From contig OX328132.1 in assembly GCA_946811695.1 (NCBI GenBank), positions 122,586,235-122,650,234 of the forward strand: DNA of 64,000 nt. The letters are read 5' to 3'. Of this stretch, positions 10,547 to 21,262 are shown in pieces; the first letter of the stretch is position 1, and each line of letters begins with the position of its first letter. This DNA comes from Gonocerus acuteangulatus (taxonomy: Eukaryota; Arthropoda; Insecta; Hemiptera; Coreidae). Under the pieces are notes generated by a model, which worked only from the letters and a program-made list of their open reading frames with translations, was not told the origin of the DNA and did not search any database. Position numbers and translations under genes: made by a program.

Positions 10547-10878
10547 GCGAGATTAGCTCAGTGGTAGAACACTCGACTAATGAACTGGAGGACCAGGTTC
10601 AAAACCCGAGCGCGCACTAAAGATTTTTTCTTCTAGTGCTGCCGTTCGAGGATTGGATTTGGGGTCGACCTGGTCCCTAGGCTCACCCAGCCTTTAATTA
10701 ATTCAATTAATAATGGTTACCTTGGGTGCTAATGACTCTAGCAGTCGAAGCAGCCAAGGGGAAAATCAGGCGGTCGGAGCATAGTATTGACCTCACTATC
10801 TCCCTAGTGTGCCGTATGGTCAAGAATCAGATACCTCTACAGTATCTGCTCCTCTGGGCCCTCGTGGCCTGTTGCGGG
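10544..10878 (+). mobile_element. tRNA-derived SINE (family S2)
   Basis: The head is strongly tRNA-like: an A box in GATTAGCTCAGTGGTAGA and a B box in GGTTCAAAACCC about 40 nt later, the internal RNA polymerase III promoter. A non-tRNA body follows (TCGACCTGGTCCCTAGG, ACTATCTCCCTAGTGTGCCG, CAGATACCTCTACAGTATCTG). The same body occurs inverted and headless at 48815-48985, which shows it is a dispersed family. It ends in a CT/TA tract. It is not a functional tRNA because no anticodon stem and acceptor pairing continue past the B box. Confidence 0.8.
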
Positions 10879-10884
10879 ACTGAT

Positions 10885-10961
<77 letters not shown>
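10879..10961. repeat. (CT)n(AT)n compound microsatellite
   Basis: A CT tract passes directly into a TA tract at the 3' end of the S2 SINE. Confidence 0.95.
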
Positions 10962-10962
<1 letters not shown>

Positions 10963-11254
10963 TAGAATTGCTATGCGTTTCCGCTCGCTCAAGGTTATAT
11001 CGGAACTCTTGTCAATCCAGATCGTTGATCGGTGGATAATGGACCGATATGCAATTAACAGTGCTTCCTTTGTTTCGGTAAAATTAACAACAAACTAGGA
11101 AATTGCGTAACAACAAACGAAAAAAACACCAATCGCGTGAAAAACACCAATGTACAAATGAATTGGGTTCTAAATAGGAAGAGAATAATACGGTTACTAT
11201 AAACACAATGGTCAATGGGACTCCACATAGGAATAGACCAATAGAAATGCGTGA
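10962..11254. other. dispersed repeat fragment, otherwise unassigned
   Basis: The first 45 bp (TTGCTATGCGTTTCCGCTCG, then CTCAAGGTTATATC) recur almost exactly at 56833-56875, so at least this part is interspersed. The rest is unrecognised. Confidence 0.5.
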
Positions 11255-11322
11255 TCTCTCTATCGATCCTACCTAGTAGACACCGAAAATGACCCCCGTT
11301 AAAATTTATATATATCTATATA

Positions 11323-11380
<58 letters not shown>

Positions 11381-11395
11381 CACATACATATAAAT
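11255..11395 (-). mobile_element. family Y fragment, 3' part
   Basis: On the minus strand it matches the Y copy at 28300-28360: a (TA)n tract followed by AAATTTTAACGGGGGTCATT, CGGTGTCTACTAGGTAGGAT and CGAT. The terminal hairpin is missing. Confidence 0.75.
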
Positions 11396-11591
11396 ACCTA
11401 CAAGCATACATTCATACATATACACACATATACAAAGCTTTTTCTAATTTTCTTATTATGCAAATGCGTATTCAAATGAAATATATAAATCTATATTGTA
11501 GGTGTTTTCTATTAAATAAATAAGATCTGCCTGTAATTATATTGATCATGAGCTGACTATGATAAGATGTTCGCTTATTTTAATCATTTTA

Positions 11592-11785
11592 TGGCCCGGT
11601 GGGTGTTAAAGCGGGAGCACTTAAAACTCTGTGTGAAGGGTCGTGGGTTCGATTCCCACTATGGGGTGGTGGCTTTACTTTAGAAAAAAGAAAAGGCATC
11701 AGCCAAATCCTGGCTAGAAAAGGGTGGTAACCTATAGATGACCCGTTCTAAAATTCTTAGTTAATATTAATGGACGTTAAAATTT
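11592..11785 (+). mobile_element. tRNA-derived SINE-like element (family S3)
   Basis: A B box is clear (GTGGGTTCGATTCCCAC at about 11643) and an A-box-like GGTGGGTGTTAAAGCGG lies about 45 nt upstream. A non-tRNA body follows (AGGCATCAGCCAAATCC, GGTGGTAACCTATAGATGAC). No second copy is seen in the window and no clear target duplication. Confidence 0.5.
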
Positions 11786-12711
11786 AAATTAAAAAAAAAT
11801 AATCATTTTAGCTTTCAGAACGCTACGTTACTAAATTTGATATTTATGTATTTGTATAAGTTAAAATAATTAGATTTGGAGTTTGAAGTAATTACGCGGT
11901 ATAATTCAGGAGTATCGGGGGGTTGTTTGATATTTGGTAGATTTGAATAAGCCGGGTAGTGCAGGAATACGTCGCACAGTAGGGCCAGAAATATCGTCTT
12001 TCAAAAAAGGCTACTAAATCTTAACCGATTTCAATGCATTTTTAAAAAAAATAAAAGCTTATAAAATTAAGAACAACTTTGTCTCGCCAGATTTTTCCAG
12101 TGCTTATTAAATTACGAGTAAATAATTCACGAACGTTTACATTTGAACATAAAATAACATTTCATTTGTCATTTAACTCAATATCAGCACTGATATCGTT
12201 GAAATTAAACCTTAAAATCCTGATAAGACTTGAAAAAATTTACACTGACAAATCTTCAAAACGTAAGTTTCTCCTAACACCACAATGAGATTAATTAAAA
12301 TAATATGATTTTTGAACTATACGAAAATCGATTTTGATTTTTTCCATTCCTAATCAGGTTTTGAAAGTTTTATTTCAGCGATATTAGTGCTGATATTAAG
12401 TTAGATGAAACATAAAATATTATATTATGTTCAATTGTAGAAGTTCCTGAATTATTTACACGTAATTTTAATAAACCTCGGGAACAAAAAACAAGAATCT
12501 GGCTAGACAAAGTTTTTTCAAATGTTATAAGTAGAGCCCCGAAGTTAGGCATTTATTTTTGGGTGAAATAGGCAGGCAAAAAGGCACTTGAAATACTGAA
12601 AATAGGCAATACTGTAATTAAAATAGGCATTTATTAGGAGTGAAGGCGAAGAGGAACCTTACTCATTAATGATGAAAATATGCATTTTAAATACTCATTC
12701 ATTTCTTTATT

Positions 12712-13216
12712 ACCAACTAGCTGATACCCGGCGTGCCATGCTACGCCTACTTTCTGCTTCCATAAAATCAAAAATAAATTATGAACCCCGTTCATTGTTT
12801 CGAACCTGTGACCTCCGTACTGTGAGTCATAAACGATTTTAACATAGCCTATGACTCTCCCCGAATCAAGACCTATATGTGTGCCAAGTTTGATCAAAAT
12901 CGGTCGAAATGTGTGGATTTGTATAAGGAACAAACATACAGACAAACAGCTGGTAGACGTTTTTGACCTAGCCTATGGCATTCACCGTATCAAGACCTAC
13001 CAGTGTCCCAAGTTTGGTCAAAGTCAGTCAAACGGAGTGGATTTGTATAAGGAACAAACATACGGACAGACAGCTGGTAGACGTTTTTGACTTAGCCTAC
13101 GAGACTTCCCGGATCAAGACCTACCAGTATTCCAAGTTTGGTCAAAATGTGTGGATTTGTATAAGGAACAAACAGACAAACAGTCAGACACGTGATTTTT
13201 ATATATATAAATAGAT
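12712..13216 (+). repeat. TAGCTGA-type dispersed repeat with 124-bp units
   Basis: It opens with CTAGCTGATACCCGGCGTGC and closes with GTGATTTTTATATATATAAA. In between, units of 124 bp (phrase TCAAGACCTACCAGTGT, CCAAGTTTGGTCAAA, GGAACAAACATAC) repeat about three times. The same units occur four times at 61150-61650 and a related head lies at 51431. Frames through it are not genes. Confidence 0.75.
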
Positions 13217-14016
13217 TTATCACAGAATAAATGGACTTACTCTCAAGGGAATTAAGTATCAACTGTTATAGACCTTCTCAGAGAAAATGTTTTTCATCAT
13301 GGTAAAACTTCCTCTGCATTATCTTATCATTTCTAATTCCGGAATACCAGGTATGTCAGAGCAAAAGGGCTGTGAGGAAGGAGCTGTGACTTATTTTCCT
13401 CATCCTCTCTCTTTCCTGCTATTCATTATTAGCAGGAAAGAGAGAGGATGAGGAAAATAAGTCACAGCTCCTTCCTCACAGCCCTTTTGCTCTGACATAC
13501 CTGGTATTCCGGAATTAGAAATGATAAGATAATGCAGAGGAAGTTTTACCATGATGAAAAACATTTTCTCTGAGAAGGTCTATAACAGTTGATACTTAAT
13601 TCCCTTGAGAGTAAGTCCATTTATTCTGTGATAAATCTATTTATATATATAAAAATCACGTGTCTGACTGTTTGTCTGTTTGTTCCTTATACAAATCCAC
13701 ACATTTTGACCAAACTTGGAATACTGGTAGGTCTTGATCCGGGAAGTCTCGTAGGCTAAGTCAAAAACGTCTACCAGCTGTCTGTCCGTATGTTTGTTCC
13801 TTATACAAATCCACTCCGTTTGACTGACTTTGACCAAACTTGGGACACTGGTAGGTCTTGATACGGTGAATGCCATAGGCTAGGTCAAAAACGTCTACCA
13901 GCTGTTTGTCTGTATGTTTGTTCCTTATACAAATCCACACATTTCGACCGATTTTGATCAAACTTGGCACACATATAGGTCTTGATTCGGGGAGAGTCAT
14001 AGGCTATGTTAAAATC
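12835..14016. repeat. 1.18 kb palindrome, 587-bp arms, 8-nt loop
   Basis: The left arm 12835-13421 and right arm 13430-14016 are reverse complements with no difference that I can find; every position pair sums to 26851. The right arm therefore repeats the TAGCTGA-type units in inverse. The tip reads CTTTCCTGCT...AGCAGGAAAG. Confidence 0.95.
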
Positions 14017-14482
14017 TGTGATAATAATCTCATAATGAGCTATTCATTATGCTTGTGCATTCCTGCGGTTGGGAAAATAAGCTTTCGAATAGATATTTGT
14101 GACGTAAATTTGTAATTTGTGGAGCCTTTTTTGTCTTCGGTGAACGGAAATTCAATATGTGCTTTTTGAAATGTTTAAATAACAGAAATAAATTACATAA
14201 CAAGCAAAAAAAGCAAATATAGGCAACGGAAGCCAAAAGAGGCAAAAAAGGCAAAATAAAAATTGTCTCTACACTTCCTAAATGCTCGAAAACATATTTA
14301 TTTCTATCTGATTCTTCAATATATCCATTCAGATAAAAAAGGCATTTTGCCTAACTTCCGGGCTCTAGTTATAAGATTTCATTAAAAAAAAAACATGCAT
14401 TAAAATCGGTTACGATTTGAAGGCTGCAGCCTTTTTTGAAACGCGAAATGTAGTTTGGTCCCAATGTGCGTCGGCCCAGGGA

Positions 14483-14872
14483 GATGGTGGAAATCTTCTG
14501 GTCCAGTTTCTTCCCAGATAGTACCATGTAATATCGGCGTGATGCTAGATGGTGGAAATCTTCTGGTCCAGTTTCTTCCCAGATAGTACCATGTAATATC
14601 GGCGTGATGCTAGATGGTGGAAATCTTCTGGTCCAGTTTCTTCCCAGATAGTACCATGTAATATCGGCGTGATGCTAGATGGTGGAAATCTTCTGGTCCA
14701 GTTTCTTCCCAGATAGTACCATGTAATATCGGCGTGATGCTAGATGGTGGAAATCTTCTGGTCCAGTTTCTTCCCAGGTAGTACCATGTAATATCGGCGT
14801 GATGCTAGATGGTGGAAATCTTCTGGTCCAGTTTCTTCCCAGATAGTACCATGTAATATCGGCGTGATGCTA
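14483..14872. repeat. 65-bp tandem repeat, six copies
   Basis: GATGGTGGAAATCTTCTGG starts at 14483, 14548, 14613, 14678, 14743 and 14808. One substitution (CCCAGGTAG) is seen in the fifth unit, so the array is young or homogenised. Confidence 0.97.
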
Positions 14873-15094
14873 GATGTAATGTTTTTATTTGTGAATTTAA
14901 TATTAAAGTTGCTGCAGGTTCTTAAAAAGTAAATTAAATAAAAAAATGGAAAGGCATATTTTATGACTTTGGTAATCCGGGTTCAATCTTATGATTTTTA
15001 TCGTTCCGACTATATCTTGATTTCTCTAGTGGTTTGATGTCTGATGTATGTAGATTTTCTTTAAATTTATTACGGCAGGCAAGTTTTTATTGAT
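14873..15094. other. unassigned A+T-rich sequence
   Basis: No gene or repeat is recognised. Confidence 0.4.
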
Positions 15095-15245
15095 TGATAG
15101 TGGGTCCTGGTTACGCTGCACCTACATTAGACCCGAATTCTCCTGATCCAATTTGATCCGATTTCGTTTGACCGACAACGGCTGGCAGCGGCCGACGTGA
15201 GTGCCTACATCGTTCCCGACCCGATCCGACCGATTTAGTCACAGC
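15095..15245 (-). repeat. dispersed repeat, related to 31134-31260
   Basis: On the minus strand it carries GTCGGGAACGATGTAGGCAC and TCGGATCA..AATTCGGG, words also seen at 31134-31240 (GTCGGGACCAATGTAGGCAC, GATCGGATCAGG). Function unknown. Confidence 0.5.
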
Positions 15246-15569
15246 TCGCCAGTAAGGACCTCGTAAAGAAAATGAGCGATTAATTTAAGAAATACCATCT
15301 AATAAGCATAGATACCCTGGATTAGGTTGAATGTTAGAGGTATTGAAGGAGGAGTTGAGAGGCCAATCAATCTTCCGGAAGTATATCAGTCCCGAAAAAA
15401 TAAATCTTAGTGAAACAGTTAATTTCTAACTGTTACAATACAATAAGAGATGCATTAGCATTCATATTAATTATTTATAAGAAAGGTAGCTAGAAGGTTA
15501 TAACCATTGGAAGGATATAAATATTGGTAGGTTATTAACATTGGATGTTTATAAACATCTTTACACGTT

Positions 15570-15790
15570 TTTTTTTTTTTTTTTTTTTTTTTAGTATTTA
15601 TTTATTTGAAATCTGTACAGGATCTTTACACGTAATTTAATAAATAAGGAAAACGAAAATGTGAATCGTCAAAGTTGTTCTAAATTTGATTACCTTTCAA
15701 TTAAAAAAAAAAAATGCATTGAAATCGGTTAAGATGTAGAGGCTGTAGCCTTTTTGAAACACTATATGTGGTTTGGCGCCATTTTCCTTC
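15570..15790. repeat. poly-T tract and single arm of family Z
   Basis: A poly-T run (15570-15592) is followed by ATTTATTTGAAATCTG, a phrase repeated after the T-run at 35116. From about 15625 the right arm of family Z is recognisable (TCAAAGTTGTTCTAAATTTG, ATGCATTGAAATCGGTTAAG, GTAGCCTTTTTGAAACA). Confidence 0.6.
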
Positions 15791-15984
15791 GTCGGACAGT
15801 GTAACGTCCAATGGACAAAATATATATTTTTGTTTTCTTATATTTAATTTTTAATCCTCTAGCTAGGTTTAGAAACTATTCAAGGAATTAGAATCGTATT
15901 AAACTAATAAATATTATAGACTGTCAGTCTAGACGAGGCCCTACTAGTGGAAGGTCCTATTCCTCAAGTTGAGGCTGAATTATG

Positions 15985-16085
15985 TTCTAAGTATGTTTCC
16001 CCGAAGAGGCACCAAAATGGTGCGAAACATGTAGGGAAGAGAAATAAAAAGTGTGAAAGTGTGTGGCGTAATTTTATTGACCCTA
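15985..16085 (+). repeat. Penelope-like 3' repeat with a hammerhead-like fold
   Basis: GTTTCCCCGAAGAGGCACC, a loop AAAAT, GGTGCGAAACATG and a following GAAATAAA resemble the terminal repeats of Penelope-like elements, which contain degenerate type I hammerhead ribozymes: core CGAAGAG, stem II GCACC/GGTGC, then GAAAC. The canonical CTGATGA box is degenerate. No coding part is present. Confidence 0.45.
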
Positions 16086-16260
16086 TTCGCCAATTCTATA
16101 TATTTGAGCTAAGGGTCATTTAATGAATAATAATAAATATTAGTTTTATTTTGATCAATAAACACATTAGCAGTATTATAAACAAGGCAAAGTCTTTAAA
16201 ACCTGTTTCATACCAACAATCAGTTTGAGCCTTTTTCGTTGAAGATAGGACAGTGTTTTT

Positions 16261-16394
16261 AGCGCGGTTCCTCCCTCCCCCATAGGGAGGAACCCCGCTT
16301 ATAAGGTTGATACAATGAAACAATCCGGAAGTGCCGACTAGAAAATTTCGCGTTTTAGAACCCCTAGAGACCGAAAATAACGGTGGTTGAAATT

Positions 16395-16437
<43 letters not shown>

Positions 16438-16894
16438 CTGTTCGCTCATTTCTGGCTTCCCTAATGGTCCGATTGTGATGAAATTTGGTACAAAAATCCG
16501 TGTTTCAATTTGAAAGGTCAAGTTCGTTAACCAGCAGAATCCGCCCACTGGAAGATGGCGTTTGGTGCGAAATTCGCGCAAAATAAATCGTAACGCTTAC
16601 GTTTTTGAGTTCACAAGCTTGTAAGTACTCGTTTTATAGGCTTCTTGGGCTAGGAAAACGAATGAAACAATTTTCAAGGCGATAGCTTTAACCGTTTTCG
16701 AGAAAATTGGAAAAATAGTTTTTGAATACCGTTTTTGGTTTGGGTACTTAGAATCAATGGATTCAGTTGAAACATTTTCTGCATGTTCTACTTTCATTAA
16801 AACTAATATGTTGAAATTTTTGTTACGTTTGGAGTTAAGGAAGGGTTAGAATAAAATATTTTATTAACAGACATAAAAAATTTTGGTAACTTTG
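16261..16894 (-). mobile_element. family X copy A, 3' half (split by the BEL element)
   Basis: Minus-strand 3' terminus at 16261 (hairpin arms GGTTCCTCCCT and AGGGAGGAACC, 7-nt loop) preceded by a T-run at 16256-16260. A (TA)n tract lies at 16397-16433. The sequence stops at CTTTG (16890-16894), the BEL target duplication, and resumes after the retrotransposon at 28999-29909. Confidence 0.88.
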
Positions 16895-17060
16895 TGTTAA
16901 TGCTCAGCACCAAATTGCTAGTGAAATGTATATATATATAGAAAAGGTTGATGAGAAAATGGAGCTGAACATATAGGTGCCTATTATTGAGGCTAAATGA
17001 AAAACTATATAGAATGATAGAAAAAGAAATTGAATTATTTATTTGAAATTATAAGAAAAA

Positions 17061-20000
17061 GTCCGACTCGCAGGAACTGCAGCATCTTAGCGCGGTTCCG
17101 TTCATGTCCCTAGTGCCATTTGATAAGCTTAGAAAAGAAATAAACTTATTTTTTTTTATATATCTCGTGAAAATTGTCAAAATCCTCTCGAATATCTCGA
17201 ATAAAAGTGATATTAAGGCGTCAGGGACACCGACAGTAACTAACTTTTACACAGATGCGGAAATTACACAATCCGGCTCTCATTCTAAAGCTCTATAAAT
17301 CAATACAAAATATGCCTAATAAAGCCTTTCTAGAGGGTACAGAAGCATGGGCATATATGAGGGGGGGGCTGAGGGGGTTGCAGCCCTGTCCCGAAATTTT
17401 GAATTAATGATGAAAACTATTCGTAAAACCCTTAAAAATAAATTAAATAAGATCACTTAGTTCATAAAACATATTTTATTTTACGTTTAATAGCGTTTTA
17501 GTTGCCTAAAACTATTCCAAGCTCTAAATATTTAGTATTCCATACCCTGGAAATGGTCTCAGCCTCCCCCCCCCCGAAATTGTTTTTATATACGTCCATG
17601 TACAGAACCTTTTTTGTAGAGCATTTAGTAAGCTTTCGAATGGTAATCTTCCGCTTCACAAGATATTCAACGGTTTTCGAGATACTAACGAAAGTATACA
17701 AAGTTACCAAAACTTTTTTTGTCTGTTAATAAAATATTTTATTCTAACTCTTCCTTTACCCTAAACGTAACAAAAATTTCAACATATTAGTGTTGATGAA
17801 ATTCGAACACGCAGAAAATGTTTCAACTGTATCCCATAATTCTAAGTACCAAATTCAAAGACAAACAACCCTCCCTAGGAAGGACGCTAGGCAGTTGAAA
17901 AGCTAAATCTTGGAAATCCATATCTCTAACATTAAATTGATTTCTTATTTTTCTTAACCTGTTTTATTTTCAAATACATTATCCAATTCTAAGCAATTAA
18001 AAAATAACAAGGAATAAAAATATAAAATTTTAGGCACTTTCAACACTTGTTCACACTGAGTAAAACAATATAAACAGATCTAAGGTGTTACACGGTAGCT
18101 GGTGAAAGAATGAATGAGGTCTCGTATTGCAATTCTCTGTATGCAGGGTCTACTTCCAGGTAGTCGTCATATACTTTTACTGCCCTTTACCGTTACTCAG
18201 AAAGCTCTTTGTGTTTACAAACAAAGGACTCGGTATAGACCACCCGTATTAACCCAAAAGTGATTATGTCAAGCTTGATAAACTTCCTGAATTAAATTAA
18301 GGAATTTAAGAGTGCTTAAAATAGGTTCTTGATCTAGTCAAAAAATTCAAGGAGAATTACACCACGAATAGAAAATTTCGGCCAAACAGAAGGAAAATAA
18401 CAATAACAAGGATAGTTAAACTTCGTTTTCAAAGATTGTTAGTTGTAACACAAAAACGGTCACTCATGATTCTAATAAATTAACTGTGAAGGGTGATTAC
18501 ACAAATATTCCTGTTGAGGCTTTAAAGCTTCAACTCAAAAAACATATTAACCCACAGGTAATATCTAGATATTCGTACGGCATCTTCGAATTCTAACAAA
18601 CAAAATATTGCTTCTAATTATACGTATCCTGTTTACTGACAAATACATTTGACTACTATAAGAAATTACAAAAATGACGAGCAGTGAAAAAACTGCGGGA
18701 AACACACAAATAGATCCGTTTAAATAAACAAAACTAACTAACTAAGTTTTAAGCACTTTTTGCTCCTAATGTGACGACCCCATCAAACATTTCTTCAAAA
18801 CATTTTTCCACGATTTCCTAACCCTTTTTGAGATATTAATGAAAATATACGAAGAGGGCCTAATAGATATTCATACGGGATCTGAGAATCCCAAGATTCC
18901 GCAAAAATAAAATATTCTAATTTTACGTATCCTGTTTTTTTTTTTTTTTCTTTTTTTTTACGGCGCATCTACTTCTGGGTCATTAGCGCCCGTATCCTGT
19001 GTTATTGGCATATACATTTGACTACTATAAGCAATAGCAAACAATAGGGAATATGCCAAAGAACTCGGATTAGGAGCCTCGACAGTTTCAAGACATTTGA
19101 AGGAAATCGGCAAATCCAAAACTGACATTTCATACGGTACAGCCTGATATATTTCTAACAATGAATTGTTTTTCTTATTTTAATTAATCTGTTTTATTGT
19201 CAAATACATTATCCAACCATAAGAAATGAAAAAATAGGAATAAAAACAGACCAAAAGAACCGTATGAAATAAACGAAATCAATTACTTCAAAGTTTAAGC
19301 ACTTATTTCATCCGATTGACATCGCTTATTCAAAACTTTCCTCAAAACCTTTTTTGTAGACCATTTAGTAAGCTTTCGAATGGTAACCTTTCGCTTCCCA
19401 AGATTTTCAATCGTTTTCAAGATATTAATGGAAGTATACGAAGTTCCCAAAATTTTCATTATTTCTAGCAATAGAAAATTGGTCTCATTTTTCCTATCCT
19501 GTTTTACATACAAATACATTTTCCCAACATAAGAAATTACAAAAATAAAAAGCAATAAAAAACCAAGGGAAAGAGACAAAAATTACAAAAAGAACGACAA
19601 AAACCCGTTCATAAGAAAAAAACAGACGTATTTGAAGATTTAAGCACTTATTTCTCCGATTGACATAACCTAATCAAAAATAGTTTTAGAATCTTTTTTG
19701 TAGAAACTTTAGTAAGCTTTCAAATAGTTTCTATCCACTTACCACGATTTCCCAACCGTGTTCGAGATATTAATGAAAGTATAGGAAGTTCCTAAAACTT
19801 TTCATGTCTGTTAATAAAATATTTTATTCTAACCCTTCCTTAACTCCAAACGTAACAAAACTTTCAACATATTAGTTTTAATGAAAGAAGAACGTGCAGA
19901 TAATGTTTCAACTGAATCCCGTGATTCTAAGTACCCAAACCAAAAACGGTATTCAAAAACTATTTTTCCAATTTTCTCGAAAACGGTTAAAGCTATCGCC

Positions 20001-20240
20001 TTGAAAATGGTTTCATTCGTTTTCCTAGCACAAGAAGCATATAAAAAGAGTCCTTACAAGCTTATGAACTCAAAAACGTAAGCGTTACGATTTTTTTTGC
20101 GCGAATTTCGCCCCAAACGCCATCTTCCAGTAGGCGGATTTTGCTGGTTAACGAACTTGACCTTTCAAATTGGACGACAGATTTTTGTACCAAATTTCAT
20201 CAAAATCGGACCATCAGGGAAGCCAGAAATGAGCGAACAG

Positions 20241-20297
<57 letters not shown>

Positions 20298-20451
20298 TAT
20301 ACATATTTATATATACAAATTTGAGCCACCATTATTTTCGGTCTCTAGGGGTTCTGAAACGCGAAATTTTCTTGTCGGCACTTCCGGATTGTTTCATTGT
20401 ATCAACCTTATAAGCGGGGTTCCTCCCTATGGGGGAGGGAGGAACCGCGCT
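17061..20451 (+). mobile_element. family X copy, 3.4 kb, nested in the BEL 3' LTR
   Basis: It starts GTCCGACTCGCAGGAACTGC, with AGCGCGGTTCC about 28 nt in, and ends with the hairpin GGTTCCTCCCT...AGGGAGGAACC closing in GCGCT before an A-run. The interior has several degenerate ~350-bp units (marker TTTTTTGTAGA..ATTTAGTAAGC at about 17607, 19338 and 19690) and a (TA)n tract at 20246-20292. It holds no long frame. Its position in a young LTR shows recent movement. Confidence 0.9.
18936..18990 (-). mobile_element. 5'-truncated S1 SINE
   Basis: A poly-T run followed by ACGGCGCATCTACTTCTGGG and TCATTAGCGCC, the S1 3' end in inverse. The direct repeat CGTATCCTGT flanks it at 18926-18935 and 18991-19000. 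It lies inside the nested X element, so S1 moved after the X insertion, unless X carried it in. Confidence 0.85.
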
Positions 20452-21159
20452 AAAAAATATCTCCTTATGGAGCAGACACTGGTTAGTATGTTAGATTTGA
20501 AAAATAAGAAAAAAATATTAAACTTCTGTGCGAATGAAAATAATAGAAATATAAGCATGTACAAAACAGCTGATGATCGGGCGAATAGTGGCCGCTGAGA
20601 TTAAAAAAGGATTATAGTCTCGCTTATCTGGTTGATGCTGCGTCTCCCCTGTAGCCGCTGACGCCAGGTTGAAAATCGGAGCTTGGCGGGGCTTCGAAGA
20701 AGTTGTACCTCCAGAGAATGGATGCAGCATGCGGTAAGGTGCTCACAATGGCCTCAAGCACGTGCTGTTCCTCAGGGACGTAAGGCTGAACTTCTCCTAA
20801 GGGAGTCGAGGCTGTACTCTTCCTAAGGGAGCCAAGGCTTTACTCATGCTAAGGGTGTCAAGGCTGCACTGACTTAGGGCGGGCAACTCGCAAATCCACG
20901 CCTTTGCTGTCCTGGGCCCGTAAAGTGCTGCCCTCATTAGAATATGCACCGGGAGGTGGCGGACTCTCTAGGCTCGAGGGTAAACCAGCCGTCCTATCGG
21001 CAGAGATAAGGGCAATCCCGAAGAGGATTAAGATTGTCTGATAACCGTCTCCGGGCTTGTATCTCAGCTGCCAGGCTATTCCCCTATAACTAGGCGCTAA
21101 GATATTTGCGATACAACAATTGAATAAAATGTACTAAATAATTTATAACTTATACTACT

Positions 21160-21262
21160 TGGTCTCTAACATACCGCCCACTTAAATTTGGTGAAGCCAA
21201 CATTTACAATGAGTCATCAAGGACTGCTAAACTAAGATCAGTAATAAGAAAAGAAAATAGAA
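21160..21262 (-). other. BEL 3' end of internal region (PPT-like)
   Basis: Just inside the 3' LTR the minus strand reads AAATTTAAGTGGGCGGTA, whose purine-rich AAGTGGGCGG is the only candidate polypurine tract. About 90 bp separate it from the ORF stop. Confidence 0.4.

Larger units (their letters stand above)
12532..14367. mobile_element. hAT-like non-autonomous element with TAGGCA repeats
   Basis: The 8-bp direct repeat GTTATAAG flanks it at 12524-12531 and 14368-14375. Inverted ends read TAGAGCCCCGAAGTTAGGCA (left) and TAGAGCCCGGAAGTTAGGCA (right). Both subterminal regions are studded with TAGGCA or AGGCA-like words, in the manner of transposase-binding repeats of hAT elements. The interior holds no transposase; it is filled by the palindrome at 12835-14016. 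It sits inside family Z. Confidence 0.85.
11985..14462. mobile_element. foldback element of family Z, interrupted by a hAT element
   Basis: The outer arms are inverted: left TTTCAAAAAAGGCT, TCTTAACCGATTTCAATGCA, ACAACTTTGTCTCGCCAG; right the inverse of CAATCTGGCTAGACAAAGT-like, CATGCATTAAAATCGG and AGCCTTTTTTGAAACG. Without the hAT insertion (12532-14367) it is about 640 bp and almost wholly palindromic. A second copy lies at 49030-50712 (split by an X element) and a one-arm copy at 15600-15790. No coding capacity is seen. Confidence 0.7.
16895..21171 (-). repeat. BEL 3' LTR, split by an X element
   Basis: Pieces 16895-17060 and 20452-21171 together match the other LTR. The join in the intact LTR is an A-run (AAGAAAAAAATATC); here five and six A's flank the insert, against seven in the intact copy, which fits a 4-bp AAAA duplication or terminal A's of the insert. 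Confidence 0.93.

Noticed and set aside
10544..10620. Genuine tRNA gene
   Set aside because: A and B boxes are good, but no paired acceptor end follows, and the body recurs elsewhere.
12851..14000. 79-codon frames duplicated on both strands
   Set aside because: They are translations of the dispersed 124-bp repeat and its palindromic copy.
14483..14872. CRISPR-like array
   Set aside because: Simple 65-bp tandem repeat without spacers.
20560..20600. Hammerhead ribozyme at CTGATGA in the BEL LTR
   Set aside because: No GAAA box or flanking stems follow the CTGATGA.
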